From the NCBI GenBank assembly GCA_011109175.1, contig RDEW01000039.1, positions 316,110-380,109 of the forward strand: a stretch of 64,000 bases of DNA, read 5' to 3'. This document shows, one piece after another, positions 37,840 through 49,730 of this stretch. The translations under genes and the position numbers were made by a program. The notes below the pieces were generated by a model. That model saw nothing but the letters and a program-made list of their open reading frames with translations. It had not been told where the DNA came from and did no database searches. The stretch comes from Dicyema japonicum (taxonomy: Eukaryota; Dicyemida; Rhombozoa; Dicyemidae). How positions within the stretch are numbered: the first letter of the stretch is position 1; every line of letters begins with the position of its first letter.

Positions 37840-39330
37840 CACAGTAAATGTTAATTTATATTTTTAAATTTAATATTTAAAAAAATAATATATTTTGTTT
37901 TCAATTTATATTTAAAATATTAAAGTTTAGTGATCCTTATTCATAATTTACTTTTTTTGAGTCATTGAATGCCAAAAATCAGAAAATATAACAAAATTCT
38001 TGAATTCATCGCATGTAGCGATAATGAGAACTTCCGTCATGCCAAGATCATGTTACAACACGTGTATCACTGAGCAGACTTCATTACAACATTCAATATG
38101 CCTCGTTTTGCCGTTTTTGTACCTTGTGACTAATTTATTGAAAATTTCTATTATTTCCTCTGTGGCGCCATCAGGTTCACCTTATTCAGGAGACCCCCCA
38201 ATGTTTTCCGGTATTCAAAAGGATCTATCTCTTTATTCCACCGGGAGACTATTTCACTCTCTGGCGACGAGTTCTGGATTTGACCTCAACCTCTCGTAAA
38301 TGTCCTTGCGATCACTGTGCTTGGATGAGGGCTCTACTGGAAGGCGTCAGGATCACATGACTAGTTAGTTTGGTTTTACCTTGGGCATTGATTCTCCATA
38401 GTTTAGGTGCACCTGGGCCTTGAATTGGAGAACCTGCACAAGGATCGACTATCTTCTGATATATGGAGGATAAGTAAAAAACTATGAAGTGTCGATTGAC
38501 GATTTTGAAGGATCATCCGATTTACTAAAGATCTGGTTAACTGAGTTTTGAATTTGAGCATCTATGGTGGTGAGGGTTCATATATACGGGATTCTGGTCA
38601 GTATCAGTCTGTGGCTTCAGCCTAACATAGCTTAAGTGTCAAGGGAATCTTGTGTGTGTGGTAAAACTGGTGTTAGTTCTCATTATTATGATTATGTCCC
38701 TTCAAATAGACATATCTGCGGTTAGTACCTTCTTGTAGTTTTCAACTTCTTCTCAGACCACTGAAGGGATAATCACCGTATAATAGCCATCAATTCCTTT
38801 ATGCGAAAATTACCCACCGGATATACTGCATCCTTTCAAAACATCACGTCCATTCGGTATCGTGGGAACCTCTCCACTGGAATAGGAAACAGCGGTCCTT
38901 TTTGGATGCCGACCAAGTACGTCTCTTGAATTTGGTGGATCCCATGAAGCCTCTTATGAATTGAAGGAGGCAAGAGCAGAAAGGAATCTGCACATATAGG
39001 ATGATAGTTAATATGATTCTGTCCACGTGTATGACTCCCTATCTACCAACATTTCGAGAGTGTGCATGCAGCTTTAGACAGATATCATTCGAAGGATCTT
39101 TCCTAATTAAGTATTCCACATACAAGTTGAAGTTTGAAGGAATTATTTAAGGAGGAAAGTTAAAGATAGAAACGGAGACGGAATCACATCTGGGGAACCT
39201 CGAGACTTGGTTGGCTCGAACATGCTCTCTTGGGTACAGTCGCTTGTATATATGGGTGGACATTTACATCCACTTCCAACTGCCTCAAAGAAGAGTATTG
39301 TAATTTATGGTAAATTAGATTATTACCCCA
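37840..39330. other. No supported gene; repeats
   Basis: An A/T-rich spacer upstream of WASH1 (37840-37990) is followed by repeat copies: 38236-38345 (shared with 28297-28400), 38345-38390 (shared with 31550-31605) and 38840-38895 (shared with 30080-30140). No conserved protein is seen. Confidence 0.45.
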
Positions 39331-39334
39331 AAAT

Positions 39335-39590
39335 AACCTACACTAAAGTGCCTCAAGGGAGTGCTCGGCCGCCGAGAATGCCGAGAGATAAAAACAAGCA
39401 AAATACACTGTCTTATCCGATGAAGTTATCTTCGTTCCGCTCGCAGTAAAACTCCCGGTTTCATTGTGCCCTAAACACTCGAGTTCCTGAGTCGACCATG
39501 GAATTGGATTTCGACACGCACTGGAGATCTCCGCGACCGCTGTTAGATATTTGAGCAAGGACCTCTGATATTTCTCTCCTTAGGAAGAAT
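39335..39590 (+). pseudogene. LINE family C, extreme 3' end relic
   Basis: Read across two frames, the plus strand gives AENAERDKNKQ followed by a LSDEVIFVPLAVKLPVSL-like string. This is the tail segment that follows the DVTC block in family C, comparable to 1225-1480 and 17350-17540. No other part of the element is present. Confidence 0.5.
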
Positions 39591-41256
39591 AAGGGAATTG
39601 TTTTAAAATGAGATTTTGTAGATCTATCGTGTGTATGCATCCAAGTGAGAAAAGTTCAAAATATTGATTTTTATATTAAAAAGATATTTACATGTTTGAA
39701 TCAACGATTATCTTACGGATGAAACGAAAGGTCAAACTTTAAAGGGGTATTATGATTGATTAATGCGACCTTAAAAACTTTGAAATATCTATTTCGTTGA
39801 AGAAGTCAAGTTTACCTGATCCTAAAGTTAGAAGAGTATAGCTGGCTGTGAGCTCGGTCAATAATTAATATTGGAAAACCTTCGACTTCTTCCAACCGGG
39901 ACTTCCAAATCTCACTTTTACCACATTTCTCACATACGTCCTATCGTGAGAACCTTTTGAGTGTACCAGATGTCCTCGGGGATCACTCCCTTCTACTTCC
40001 AAATGCTATCAATATAATTTTTGTCCCTCTTCTCAACGAAATCAGTCTCCGCACAATGGGGTGACTTTGCTTATAAAGATCAACTCTTCCTTGTGTTCGA
40101 CCACCACTGTCTTTAGAAGTTTTTTTGGAGGACTGAACATACTCGCCTCATAAATAGAAATCTCAACTAAATAAAAAAATCCTTGATCAGTTATAAAGGC
40201 ATCAAAGTAAGACACGTGGTCGATTGTAAAACCATATTTACCACGTGACTAAGCCACAGAATGGATTAAATGGGAAAGTACTATTATTTCTTCAATATGA
40301 TGAATTACAATTTATTATGAAAAACATGTTAGATTATGGTATATCCAGCTCCCAAGATTGGCGTCCTTTCCACCACCAAGTCCATCCCATTTGCAGTTAC
40401 GGGAACCCCTCCGATGGGATAGGAAAGAAAGATTTATCAGCCAGGAACTGGGGTCTCCTGAGACAACTAGATCACATGATGCCTCTTCGAGAAGTTGGCT
40501 TATTGCCTGTTCTTAATCTGTAACATTATAATCTAAGATTAATCAAAAAGATTATAAAATGTCTTAAATACTACAAAATTGATAGGTTAACCACATTTTT
40601 GATTAAATAAAGAATAGTTACTTTAACTGAATTAATGAAAATTAAGTCAGATTAAAGTTGGGGGACAGTTGAAATATCACGAGTCCTCAAACGTCCAGGC
40701 ACTCTTCACTAGGATGCCCATTAAATTAGAAACTTCTAGCGTATGCTTCCATTCTGCCTTGAAATTGAGTCACTTCCTAAGCCGTTTCTTCGTCTAAGCC
40801 TAAGTAGTTCTATGACGCAGTAGTCCAGGGTTAAAGCTCAAAAAAGTCCAACCAATGTCTTGGAAACAAAATCCGATCGATCAATGGACTCCCTTAACTT
40901 TCGCTTCTAGAATTAAGCCTCCTCTATCATTTTCTGCCCACTAGAATTCCTAGTTGGAGATAAAGCCGTGAATCCAACTCAGCAATCCAACCCGGGTCTT
41001 TGAAACAATATCCGAAACCTTGATCAGTCAACTAACAGGGACTTCTTAATTCTCGACGACCTTGAACGAATTAAGCCTTCTCTATTTTCTGACAACTATA
41101 ATCCCAGTTATCTCAAAACTAGGACTTGCAACTGAAATAAAAATTTGTATAATCTCATACAACGCTCTGTGCGCTTAAATTCCCAAATTGTTGTTCGTCT
41201 TATTTATTGTACGGTCATGTAATATGCATTTAACTACGCAAGTCCGTTGACTTGTA
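39591..41256. other. No supported gene; repeat motif
   Basis: A copy of the repeat seen at 30080-30140 lies at about 40370-40430. A direct duplication of degenerate sequence, with AAGTCCAACCAATGTCTTGGAAACA and a ...CAACCCGGGTCTTTGAAACA counterpart, occurs at about 40845-40870 and 40985-41010. No coding region precedes the kinase. Confidence 0.4.
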
Positions 41257-42241
41257 ATGGTAGCAGGCAGTAGTGATGTTTTCTTCAATGAGCCTTGTGA
41301 GTTCGAGGTTCTCGGTTATATTGGGAGAGGGAGATTTAGCAATGTCTTTAAAGTCAGGAAATTGGAGGACCCAGATTCAAAGAGAGTCATGGCAATGAAG
41401 ATAGTGAACAAGGTAGGTCCCCATTTCAGGTTTAGAAGCACGTGGTGGACAATTTCAAAAACATTGACAATTTGAACAATGAAAGATCTGTTTTGTCTTC
41501 GATTCCCTCACACGAATTCATCGTGGAGTTGTTCTACTCATTTCAGAGCGAAAAGCGCATTTTCTTTCTCATGGAGTTTGTCCCTGGAGGAGACCTCTTT
41601 GATCTCCTAGACAAATTCTACAAGCTGGACCTCGAAGAAGTCAGATTCATCATCTCAGAGATCATCCTCGCTTTGGAGCATTTGCATAACCTATTCATAA
41701 TTTACCGAGATCTTAAGCCGGAAAATATTATGTTTGACTTAATGGGTCACGTGAAACTGATTGATCTCGGTATGTGCAAGACCGAAATGAAGTCGGAGAC
41801 CAAAACCTACACGTTCTGCGGGACTCTCGACTACATGTATGCCTCGTTCTTACGGTATTTTAGGTCCCCGGAAATCATATCTAAGACAGGTTATGGACTC
41901 CCTGCAGATCTATGGGCCCTTGGAGCCACTGCGTATGATATGGCCTGTGGGACGGTATTTATGTGACTAAAGCTAGCCTCCTTTCTACTCTGATTTCAGA
42001 CACGTGACAAAAGACAAGATATTACACTCTGATGTGATTTTTCCTGTTCATTTAAGCGATGATAATTTTCGAGATCTAATTTTAAAGGTTTTATTATGTT
42101 TATAAATTTCAGCTAATGAATAAAAATCCTAATGACAGAATTTCCATGAAGGAGGTCAAATCTCATCCGTTCTTTAATGCGATTAACTGGAATGACGTAA
42201 TTGACAAAAAATTGACACCACTTAGAAACTTTAAGGTTTAA
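41257..42241 (+). CDS. AGC-type serine/threonine kinase, compact
   Basis: Intact 295-residue kinase in five exons, with introns 41413-41435 (23 nt), 41837-41863 (27 nt), 41955-41976 (22 nt) and 42088-42112 (25 nt). Exon sum 888 nt is in frame. Motifs in order: glycine loop LGYIGRGRFSNVFKV; AMKIVNK (catalytic Lys); FLMEFVPGGDLFDLL hinge; IIYRDLKPENIMF catalytic loop, where YRDLKPEN is typical of the AGC group; LIDLGMCKTEM, with DLG in place of DFG; TFCGTLDYMSPEI T-loop (a PDK1-type site); GYGLPADLWALGATAYDM; GTPPFYSDFRHVTKDKIL; and HPFFNAINWNDV. The last motif is the AGC 'HPFF-x-x-I-W' element. The chain stops just after it, so the C-terminal tail with the hydrophobic motif is missing. It resembles PKC/SGK/S6K-type kinases; the exact subfamily is undecided. 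Confidence 0.93.
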
Positions 42242-42930
42242 ATTTAAATTTATTTAATAATTTAAATTTAATTACAATTTAAACAATTATAATATATAAT
42301 TTAATCTACTATAGAGTTCCAAAACTCAAAATTTTGCTCCTAGAATCAAAAAATCAATGATTACTTTTGTTCCAGAAAATAAAACTGATAAAATATTCAA
42401 GGACTTTGATTTCTTCAGAGAACGTGTATTTTACTAGAAAAAACACACGAATTGACAATATACAATCTTTAAACAATTTTGTTTATTTTGCTTTAATTTT
42501 GTTAAAACCCCAAGGATTGTGGTTCTTCAAACTCACCGTCTTCGTAGTCATATTCGGGAGTGATATGTAGGCTACTGATTTCTCAGCAGTTAAAACCCTT
42601 TTATGTTTGGGGATGTGGAAAGGGAAAGAAGACAGACGGGATAACGATCACAAGAAAGATTTATAGTATGGGAGATCGCGTGCCTAAAGTCCTTCACTGG
42701 CTTTGTGTGTTGTCGCATGCAATTACGGGTACACTAAAATAAACCTTACAGTATTTGACCTTGATGCTACAGACACTTGTTAAAAAATTTTAGCTATATG
42801 ACATATTTAAAATTCTACTTAAAAACCTAACCGTAAAGAATATCATTTAAAATAATAAAATTTTTGATTTTTTTCAACAATATGAATAATTCGGAATGCG
42901 GTACGCGCCAGTTATGTTGTCGCAAAATCG
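42242..42930. other. No supported gene
   Basis: An A/T-rich spacer after the kinase, then short chance frames on both strands. The minus strand near 42500-42560 could end a small acidic protein (PEYDYEDGEFEEPQ), but no splice-consistent upstream part is found. The left end of the hAT remnant beginning around 42940 is not recognisable. Confidence 0.35.
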
Positions 42931-42939
42931 TAAAAACCA

Positions 42940-43714
42940 TTTACAGGTGGAAATTTTATTAAAGACTGTCTTTTAAAAGTCAGTGAAATAATTTTCCCCG
43001 AGAAAAGATTCTTTTTGAGAGTCTGAGTTTATCACCAAATATTGTTATCAAATTCAAGCTTACATTAATACTACTAAAGATTTTGATAGTTTTTCTCCTG
43101 CACTTGATGAAAGTACATTTATTAAAGTCACTTCTTTTGTGCTGTATTTATTCGTGGGGTGAATAAAACTGATGTTATTGAAGAATTATTAGATCTGCTT
43201 CCATTGAAAGGAAGAGTGACGGGTAAGGAAATATTTAAAAGAAATGTGCATTGAACGAACTTGACTGGTTTATCAAAACTTGTTTCAGTGGTAATAGACG
43301 GTGCACCTGCAATGTGTTCTAACCGAGTGGGATTGATCGGACTTGTTAAAAATAAACTTGGCACCATTGGTATATCTATCTCTGCAATACATTGTATTGT
43401 CCATCAAGCGGCACTATGGAAAAAATATTAATGATGTTGATGAATGTCGTCGTTAAGTGTGTTAACGACAAGGCAATTTACAAGAGAGATCCTGTCAATC
43501 ACGGACAGTGAATATGGAGAATTGTTGTATTATGTTATTAATAAAATGATAAGGACAAAACATTAGTTAGCTGCCGTTTTACGTTTAAATAATAAATTAA
43601 TTTTTTTTTGTAAATTTAAAAGTTAAAAAAATTATTAATTTAATCTCAAAAAATAACCCAAAAAATTACGGGTAATAAAATGGCCCATGCATTGATTTGA
43701 GTTTGAGACCCCTG
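42940..43714 (+). mobile_element. hAT remnant (GTF2IRD2-like transposase)
   Basis: Degraded transposase on the plus strand. Read across frames it gives FSPALDEST, NKTDVIEELLDLLPLKGRVT, then VSVVIDGAPAMCSNRVGLIG and AIHCIVHQAALW. These are the conserved 'SxALDESTD', 'xITEELLxLxxMKGxTT', 'xxxTDGAPAMxGxxxGLV' and 'HCxIHQEAL' blocks of GTF2IRD2/ZBED-type hAT proteins. The right end is GAGACCCCTG at 43705-43714, inverted match to CAGGGGTCTCAAACTC. The left end and the C-terminal dimerisation domain are absent, so it is a truncated copy. It differs in sequence from the hAT at 34098-36093. Confidence 0.78.
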
Positions 43715-43730
43715 TTTTAATGTAACCATA

Positions 43731-44095
43731 ATGGCATGCGACGAGAAAATCGAATACTCAATCCTGGGAGAAATTGTTGTTTCAACCTCGACGAAAAATA
43801 TATAAATATATCATCCCGTCTAAGAAATCGAAAAACTACCACACACGAGTTGGCGACCCTCGAATGTGCGCTGGTTTCGACAGCATCTCGGATTGTGAAT
43901 TGTCTATTGCCAAATCGGGTACAAAGATTTTTGAAATTAAGTTTTTTTTACGACTCAAAAGAACTCAGACTTGAAGAGGACATGTTCAAAGATTTCAACC
44001 TCTATATTCTAGAAATAAAGAACACGCGGGCCAAGTTGCCGAATGTTGAATCTCTGGTCACGTGGCTGTTCGAGATCTGTGAGGCGGTTTTGTAG
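43731..44095 (+). CDS. Unknown protein next to hAT end
   Basis: Two overlapping plus frames cover this region. One starts with ATG at 43731 (MACDEKIEYSILGEIVVS). The other runs from 43736 to a TAG at 44093 and holds the better-looking C-terminal part: TLECALVSTASRIVNCLLPN, RFLKLSFFYDSKELRLEED, and LPNVESLVTWLFEICEAV at the end. A frameshift or micro-intron probably links them. The C-terminal half looks like a conserved helical protein, but I do not recognise the family. It begins 17 bases after the end of the hAT remnant, so transposon insertion may have altered its upstream region. Confidence 0.45.
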
Positions 44096-44099
44096 CAAT

Positions 44100-45330
44100 A
44101 CAATCAATTTTCGAGTACATTGGACGCTCGAATGTTGCATCGGAGAATCCTTTGAGTTTAGAGATCATCGATTATTACTGTAATAAACATGAATCAGGCT
44201 CAATAGCCTTAGTAGGTAGAGTAGAGTTAGTCACGAGGCATAGAAAGTATCTAACTCCTTAATACGTGTCTACTCTCTGATCACATTCTGCATGCGCTGG
44301 GGGATGAAAAACCAAAGAAGCGCTAGATATACGAAGGTTTCGGATAGGAAGAACTTAAAGAAGGACTATCAACACTGATGTGGCCAAAATGGAGTCATAA
44401 TAAGGTGGATTCCATGATCGATGTATATCTCATTTTGATTGGATAACTCGATAATGCTGTGAAGATGTCAGATTTTCAAGTCTCTTTTTTTCCTATTGAA
44501 ATTCACTTCTAATCACACGTTGGCACAAACATAATTTCTAAAATACTAAACCCATGTGAGTCACGTGCTGGACTTTTCACTAAAGTCTCTCCCAGACGGC
44601 CTGATCCACTGTAAACGGAACATACGAAGGCACATCCTAGGGTTTCTAGCAGAAATTCATCATCTCCTGCTCCACATTCCTCTAATCGGGCCTCATCCGG
44701 AAGGCAAACTTTATGGCCGGTCTCCTCGTATTCTCCAATACTCTTAATGTGTATATAACCTCTTGTCCCCTTTTTGAACTTGGAGGAATAAGGAAGCAGC
44801 AGATTCACCAATGCCTAGTCTCGAATCTTGCCTGACCTAATTTGGAAGAACCCGGGGGAGTCTGTTTTGAAGAGGAAGAAGAGAATTAGTAATCTGTTCC
44901 CAAATATGTGGTTTGGCGTAGAAATGATATTGAATTGAGGGTTTGATATCAAAAACAGTTTTTAGACAAGCAGAGTGTCGGTCTTAATACCAGATCGCTT
45001 ATCCATAAAGGGACACTTATGAAGAGGAGAGTCATGGGGGAACAACCAAGGGGAGTCAATGAATCTTGAAGATAAAATAGCTAAAATGAGCTTTAAAATC
45101 TTTTGGTGGTCAAAGGATTAATGATGGTCCCCAAAAAGTGAAGAACATCAAGTCTGTAGTACTTTTGTAATATACAGAACCAAAAATCGTGCAAACACGG
45201 TTTATTTGAACTTTCTGAATAAATTTATTTTAAACACGAATAAATGAAATTTAGGACCAAAATTCGTCAAAAATAATAACTCATAATCAGTAATCTCTTA
45301 AAAGTTATGGCTAATACCAGAGAGGTCCTA
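44100..45330. other. No supported gene
   Basis: A minus frame of 100 codons (44509-44811) and its plus shadow are the only open frames. Neither shows a domain. An A-box-like TAGCCTTAGTAGGTAGAG at about 44202-44219 lacks a B box downstream. Confidence 0.4.
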
Positions 45331-45360
45331 TCAAAGAAATTGGTAGAATCCCTAAAATGT

Positions 45361-45922
45361 CTAAGATCTGATACATTTAATTACTCCCATTTGTATCCCA
45401 TTATTAGGCCTAGAAGTACTGTTGTAAGTTGATCTGTTGCTTGCACTGGGAGATGCTGGAGTCGCTGTAGTCGACGTACTAGTAGTTGCTGCAGTCGAAG
45501 GAGCAGTTGATTCGGTGGTTACTACTGCAGTTGAGAGAGTTGTTGACTCGGTGGTTACTACTGCAGTTGAGGGATTAGTTGATTCGGTGGTTGTCGTGGT
45601 TGTTGAGGGAGTAGTTGACTCTGTAGTTGTCGTGATAGTTGAGGGAGTAGTTGAATCGGTAGTTGTCGTTGTCGAGGGAGTAGTTGACTCGGTGGTTACT
45701 GTGACAGTTGGTGGAGTAGTTGATTCGGTGGTTGTCGTGGTAGTTAAGGGAGCAGTTGACTCAGTGGTTACTGCGACAGTTGATGCAGTAGTTGATTCAG
45801 TGGTTGTGCTAGTTGATGATCCTATGGCTTCAGAAGGTGTGGACTGTAATGAAAGGTTTGAGAGAACTAGGAGAGCTACAAAATTAAATTATTAGGAAAC
45901 TTGAAAATAGTATGATTTTCAT
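45361..45922 (-). CDS. Mucin-like secreted protein 2 (TTEST repeats)
   Basis: Predicted 178-residue secreted protein in two exons. The ATG is at 45922-45920, the intron is 45900-45876 (25 nt), and exon sum 537 nt is in frame. It begins with a signal peptide, MKIILFSTLLVLSNLSLQS, followed by about ten imperfect 12-13-residue repeats of the type T(T)-E-S-T-T-P-S-T-x-T-x-T and ends GVIKCIRS. The Thr/Ser/Pro repeats are typical of heavily O-glycosylated mucins. It is paralogous to the gene at 28665-28967: same intron position within the signal peptide, same C-terminal GV-x-KCIR and similar 3' flank. The two differ in repeat type (TTEST here, Ala/Thr there). The long Val-rich plus frame 45437-45895 is its shadow. 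Confidence 0.82.
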
Positions 45923-46462
45923 AATTTTAACTTTTTATCGATAAAAACTTTATATCTGAATTATCAACCCGATAAATCGTCAGATAAAATTTTCTTAATT
46001 TCCACACAAACTCAAAATGATAGATTTCACTGTAAATCAAAAAAATTAACAAGAATTTTGAGACTGCATGAATCCCCCGCTATCGACACAGAGCAAATTG
46101 GGGGTACAAAGCAACTGTTTTTGAGTCTTGTCGGAAACAGAAACAGTGTCATTACGGTAAACACTACATTTCTTTATGGTTGTAGATCATCTCATGTACC
46201 TTTTGCAATATTTCTAAAAGGTGAGGTCCAAGACATCCTTTCGAACCGGAAGTCGTCGTGGATGGAGTTCTATCCAAGATATATGAAACCTTTTTTGTGA
46301 AAATAAGATTGGACGATAACCTTTATCCCTTTCTCGTTGGAGGAGAACTTTTGAGTATCCACGTTTAGGGAAGTCATTCTTTCTTCTTTGTGGAGATATA
46401 AACCAACTCGATCTGCAGAAAAATTATTGCGCCTACAACTTTCACTTAAATTTTTTTTCGTC

Positions 46463-46770
46463 ACTCTTTAAAAGGATTTATCATTATTTTCCCGAATTTC
46501 TTTAAAAAACATAAAAACCCTTACGGAAACACCATTGTTCACGTGTTTATTTTCTTTTTCTGGTAAGTTAATAAGATCTAGTTCACTTTGTAAGAGACAT
46601 TGTAGTGTAAGCTCGAGTCCACCACTGCTGTAGCTGATTTCAGTAAGCACGAGATATATTTCTCTGCCTCTAAGAGCTTACTGGTATGAAGGTAGATCCT
46701 GGAAGTTAAGGTGAATCTTACATTCTCCAAAACAGCCTCAATAAAATTATATCAAATCAGTATTTTCTCC
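46463..46770 (-). CDS. Possible small gene with micro-introns
   Basis: The minus strand carries protein-like sequence in two frames, YLHTSKLLEAEKYISCLLKS (about 46705-46640) and, nearer the stop, NNGVS then KFGKIMINPFKE. Two plausible GT...AG introns of 25-27 nt would join them, ending at a TGA near 46463. One one-base shift in an A run is still needed. No family is recognised and the start is unknown. It may be the end of a longer gene or chance; treat it as a candidate only. Confidence 0.33.
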
Positions 46771-46899
46771 ACCTAAAACTGAAACTAAGTATCATCCGCG
46801 TATATTATTTCAGCGGGGTTAGTTTGGGGCAATGCCTTTTGGATCACTGTGCTTGGATGAGATTTTCGACGACTTTTAAAAATTTATTTCTATTTATGT

Positions 46900-49590
46900 G
46901 TCAACACATGGGAAATATCTATTCACACGACGTTTATAAAGGTTTTGGACTTTGTCGCAAAACAGTGAACCACATATGACCTCATAACACATATGTATAA
47001 GGTCTTTCTATGATTACTTTCTTTAACTTAGAATCATCCTGTACATGATGTTTCTGACCGATGAACCCGTGAGTTCCTTCAACTTTTGGTTGCACAAGAA
47101 TCGGGATACTTTGCACGGCAGACACTACTTTGTTCGAAACTTAGAATTTCAAATGTCTCCCAAGTTTGTCTCCCTACTCACGATCACGAGAAAAAGGAAG
47201 TAGTTAATGCAGCCAATCAGTTCTCTGTTCCTTGATATTTTTATAGTTTTTGAGATATCCCGTCGGGATCGATGATTTTCCTGAATTAACCTCAGCCACT
47301 ACTGATAAAGTTGCCTCTACTGTTATTGGATTTTTATCGATCACCTAATTCGAAAGATTGACTTTTTGCGAAGGCTAATTTTCGTCGACCAGATCTCACT
47401 GTGAGGAGACAATCTTTCTAACACGACATAGTTGTTGAAAGAGATCTTCTTACTTTTTTCCGCACCAAGTTGACTGTTGAAGGTCACCATTATGAAAACT
47501 CTTTCACTTAAGGATGAAGTGACTCCACGACGATAGGACGTGTGATGTAACTGGAAGAGGGCTTACCTACTTCTCCAGGTAGATGGATAAATTCTGAAAA
47601 CTTCAGTTGGAAAAAAAGCAAAATTAGCTTATTATTTAAAAGGATGTCTTCAAATAGATCAGTGACACCCGGCATACATCTAATGCTTCTTCACATTGGC
47701 TCGTACTTTGGGTTTGTATGTGACTATTTCAAAATTTCCACTTCATGTGACTCAATTGGGTCAAATAAACTCTAGATTTAATATTAACAACAGATTATTC
47801 GTCAAGCCTCTTTTCTATCGATTCTTTAATTCGAGGTCCATAGAAATACTCTTGATTTATGAAAAGGGGATTTAGGATAATGTGGGTCACAGTTAAATAA
47901 CTAGAAAATATCAAAATTAGCACCAAATAAGTTTATTACTTGAAAATCAAACAAATACTGTTAATCGAGACGAGTGGACTCTTCGGGCCCAAGACGGTCT
48001 TTTCAAGATCTCATAGGTCAATGGTTTCGAAAGTTAGTAATGAGCGACGGGAAACCGAATGTCTGTTCCAAAGGATCTCTGGCAGTTGTCAGGGAAACAG
48101 CCATTCCATCCTACCAGCTGGAAATTTGATTGTCTTGTTACGAAATCTTTGAATCCTGTGTTTTTTAATAAAAATTAATACATTTTGTGTTCATATTTTC
48201 CTGTTTAATAAAATCACGTCAGGTTATGCTCTTTAATCCGTAAAATAATAAAAATTTGTTGTTTCTAATTAAAACACTGGACAACCGCCTGCATTGGCAC
48301 AGAAATTCATTAGATTTTTACAGACAGGGACGTTGTGAGTTGGACCCAAAAATCCCAGGTGACTTAAAGATGAACTGTTTTCAGATGGTCCTCTATGTAT
48401 TTTTAAGAGTTTAAGTCCTCAATTCCGGATATGTAGCCATCAAGTTGGAGGAGAAGCCATCAAAGAATCTTCCATCTTTCAACAGGAAAGAATCGTCCCA
48501 TCAGGATTATTGTTCTTTCATTTAAATTCAAAAAGTTCTAACAAGTCATGAGAAGATGAGTTTGCTGCTTTCACATTCCTTTCAGCGCTCCCCAGCAGGA
48601 TAGTACGCAAAGTCTTTTTACGTCGACTGTCTTCCCCACAATGGTTTATGAAAACAGTGATATAATCATTAACCGACAAAGCTAGGAGGAGAATTGATGA
48701 TTAATCAAGAGAAAGGCATTAATATTCATATGTACCTATTTTAAAGTTAATTAACTCCCTAATTAGTGTGAAAATAAAACATGTTATATTTAATGTCGAT
48801 CATTTAATGGGGGAAGTCGACTTGGACATTTTTTACATGCTTTGCATCAAATCAATTAAAATCTTTATTCCAAGTCCTTCGTTAAACGGAAAAAAACAAA
48901 CTAAGTGATCTCGACATATTTAATACAAGCTCTCAGCTTGTTCGATGCTCCTCCCTCGATCCTACACAAGCTCGTTGAGGTCGGGTTTCCTTCTGTCCTT
49001 TGTTGACAACATTTAATTTATATTCTTTGATGGTCGTCTATAACCCATGTTCTATGTGAACAGTTTGGAATCTCCTTACAAAAATTGACTTGAATATTCT
49101 TTGGACTATCATCCATAATATTTTGTATTCATATAAAGTCATTGTCAAATTTTTAATCTCAAAAATTTATTCAATAATGGTAAATCACATTATAATTCAA
49201 AAAAAACAGTCAAAATCAAAAATGTGGTTAGTTTATTGACCAAATTTATTTTATAATTGATTTTATTAATTTATTAACCCCAGACATACAATCTGTGGTA
49301 ACTCAACCAAAACCAATCACCAGAAATTTATTCAAAAAATAACCCAAGGAAGAACGTCTGCTTATGCCACCAAATCCATCTTCCAAATAGTCCATTACAG
49401 GTATCCGCTTACGAAGAAAAGTGGAGAAGTCGGTTTGACATCTTCTATTTTCGTAGCATCTCCTACCGTCGCAGACATCACTTCATTCATAGGCACAAGA
49501 GATTTGGCAAGGGGAATCTATGAAGATCGCTTTCATCAACTGTGTCGTGCCACAAGAAGTCATTGCTTCACAAGTGGGATCTGTTTGACA
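46900..49590. other. No supported gene; repeats
   Basis: Contains a copy of the family 2 SINE-like body (about 47490-47590) and otherwise short chance frames. 48160-48300 and 49100-49290 are A/T-rich. No conserved domain is seen on either strand. Confidence 0.45.
47485..47590 (+). repeat. SINE-like repeat body (family 2), diverged copy
   Basis: ATGAAAACTCTTTCACTTAA followed by a GATGAAGTGACTCCACGACG-like string and CTTACCTACTTCTCC parallels 855-955 and, inverted, 49395-49500. It is diverged but keeps order and spacing. Confidence 0.45.
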
Positions 49591-49690
49591 AGTATTGACG
49601 TTCGCTGAAAACACCATCTTTCGGATTCGAACCGACGACTGTCAGATCCGATGTCATCAGACGTTAATCAGACTGATCAGGTTAAGTATA
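49395..49690 (-). repeat. tRNA-derived SINE candidate (family 2)
   Basis: Read on the minus strand, an A-box-like TGATCAGTCTGATTAACG (about 49665-49682) is followed about 30 bases on by a perfect B box, GGTTCGAATCC (about 49629-49639), the internal promoter of RNA polymerase III. The downstream body includes TGAAGTGATGTCTGCGACGG and recurs at 850-955 and 47485-47590. The T-arm does not pair well enough for a functional tRNA, so a tRNA-derived SINE is the better call. A Cys-rich minus frame inside it is chance. Confidence 0.55.
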
Positions 49691-49730
49691 TTATTATTAT
49701 CAGCACTGCCGAGAACACAAAAAACAAAAG

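Noticed and set aside
44509-44811. Minus-strand ORF of 100 codons
   Set aside because: No domain, no splice-consistent neighbours, and an equally open frame on the plus strand.
45437-45895. Val/Glu-rich plus-strand ORF with repeats (152 codons)
   Set aside because: It is the antisense shadow of the TTEST-repeat mucin-like gene on the minus strand. The repeat makes every frame look open.
49480-49610. Cys-rich minus-strand frame resembling a secreted peptide
   Set aside because: It lies inside a repeat that recurs at 850-955 and 47485-47590 and has an internal stop.
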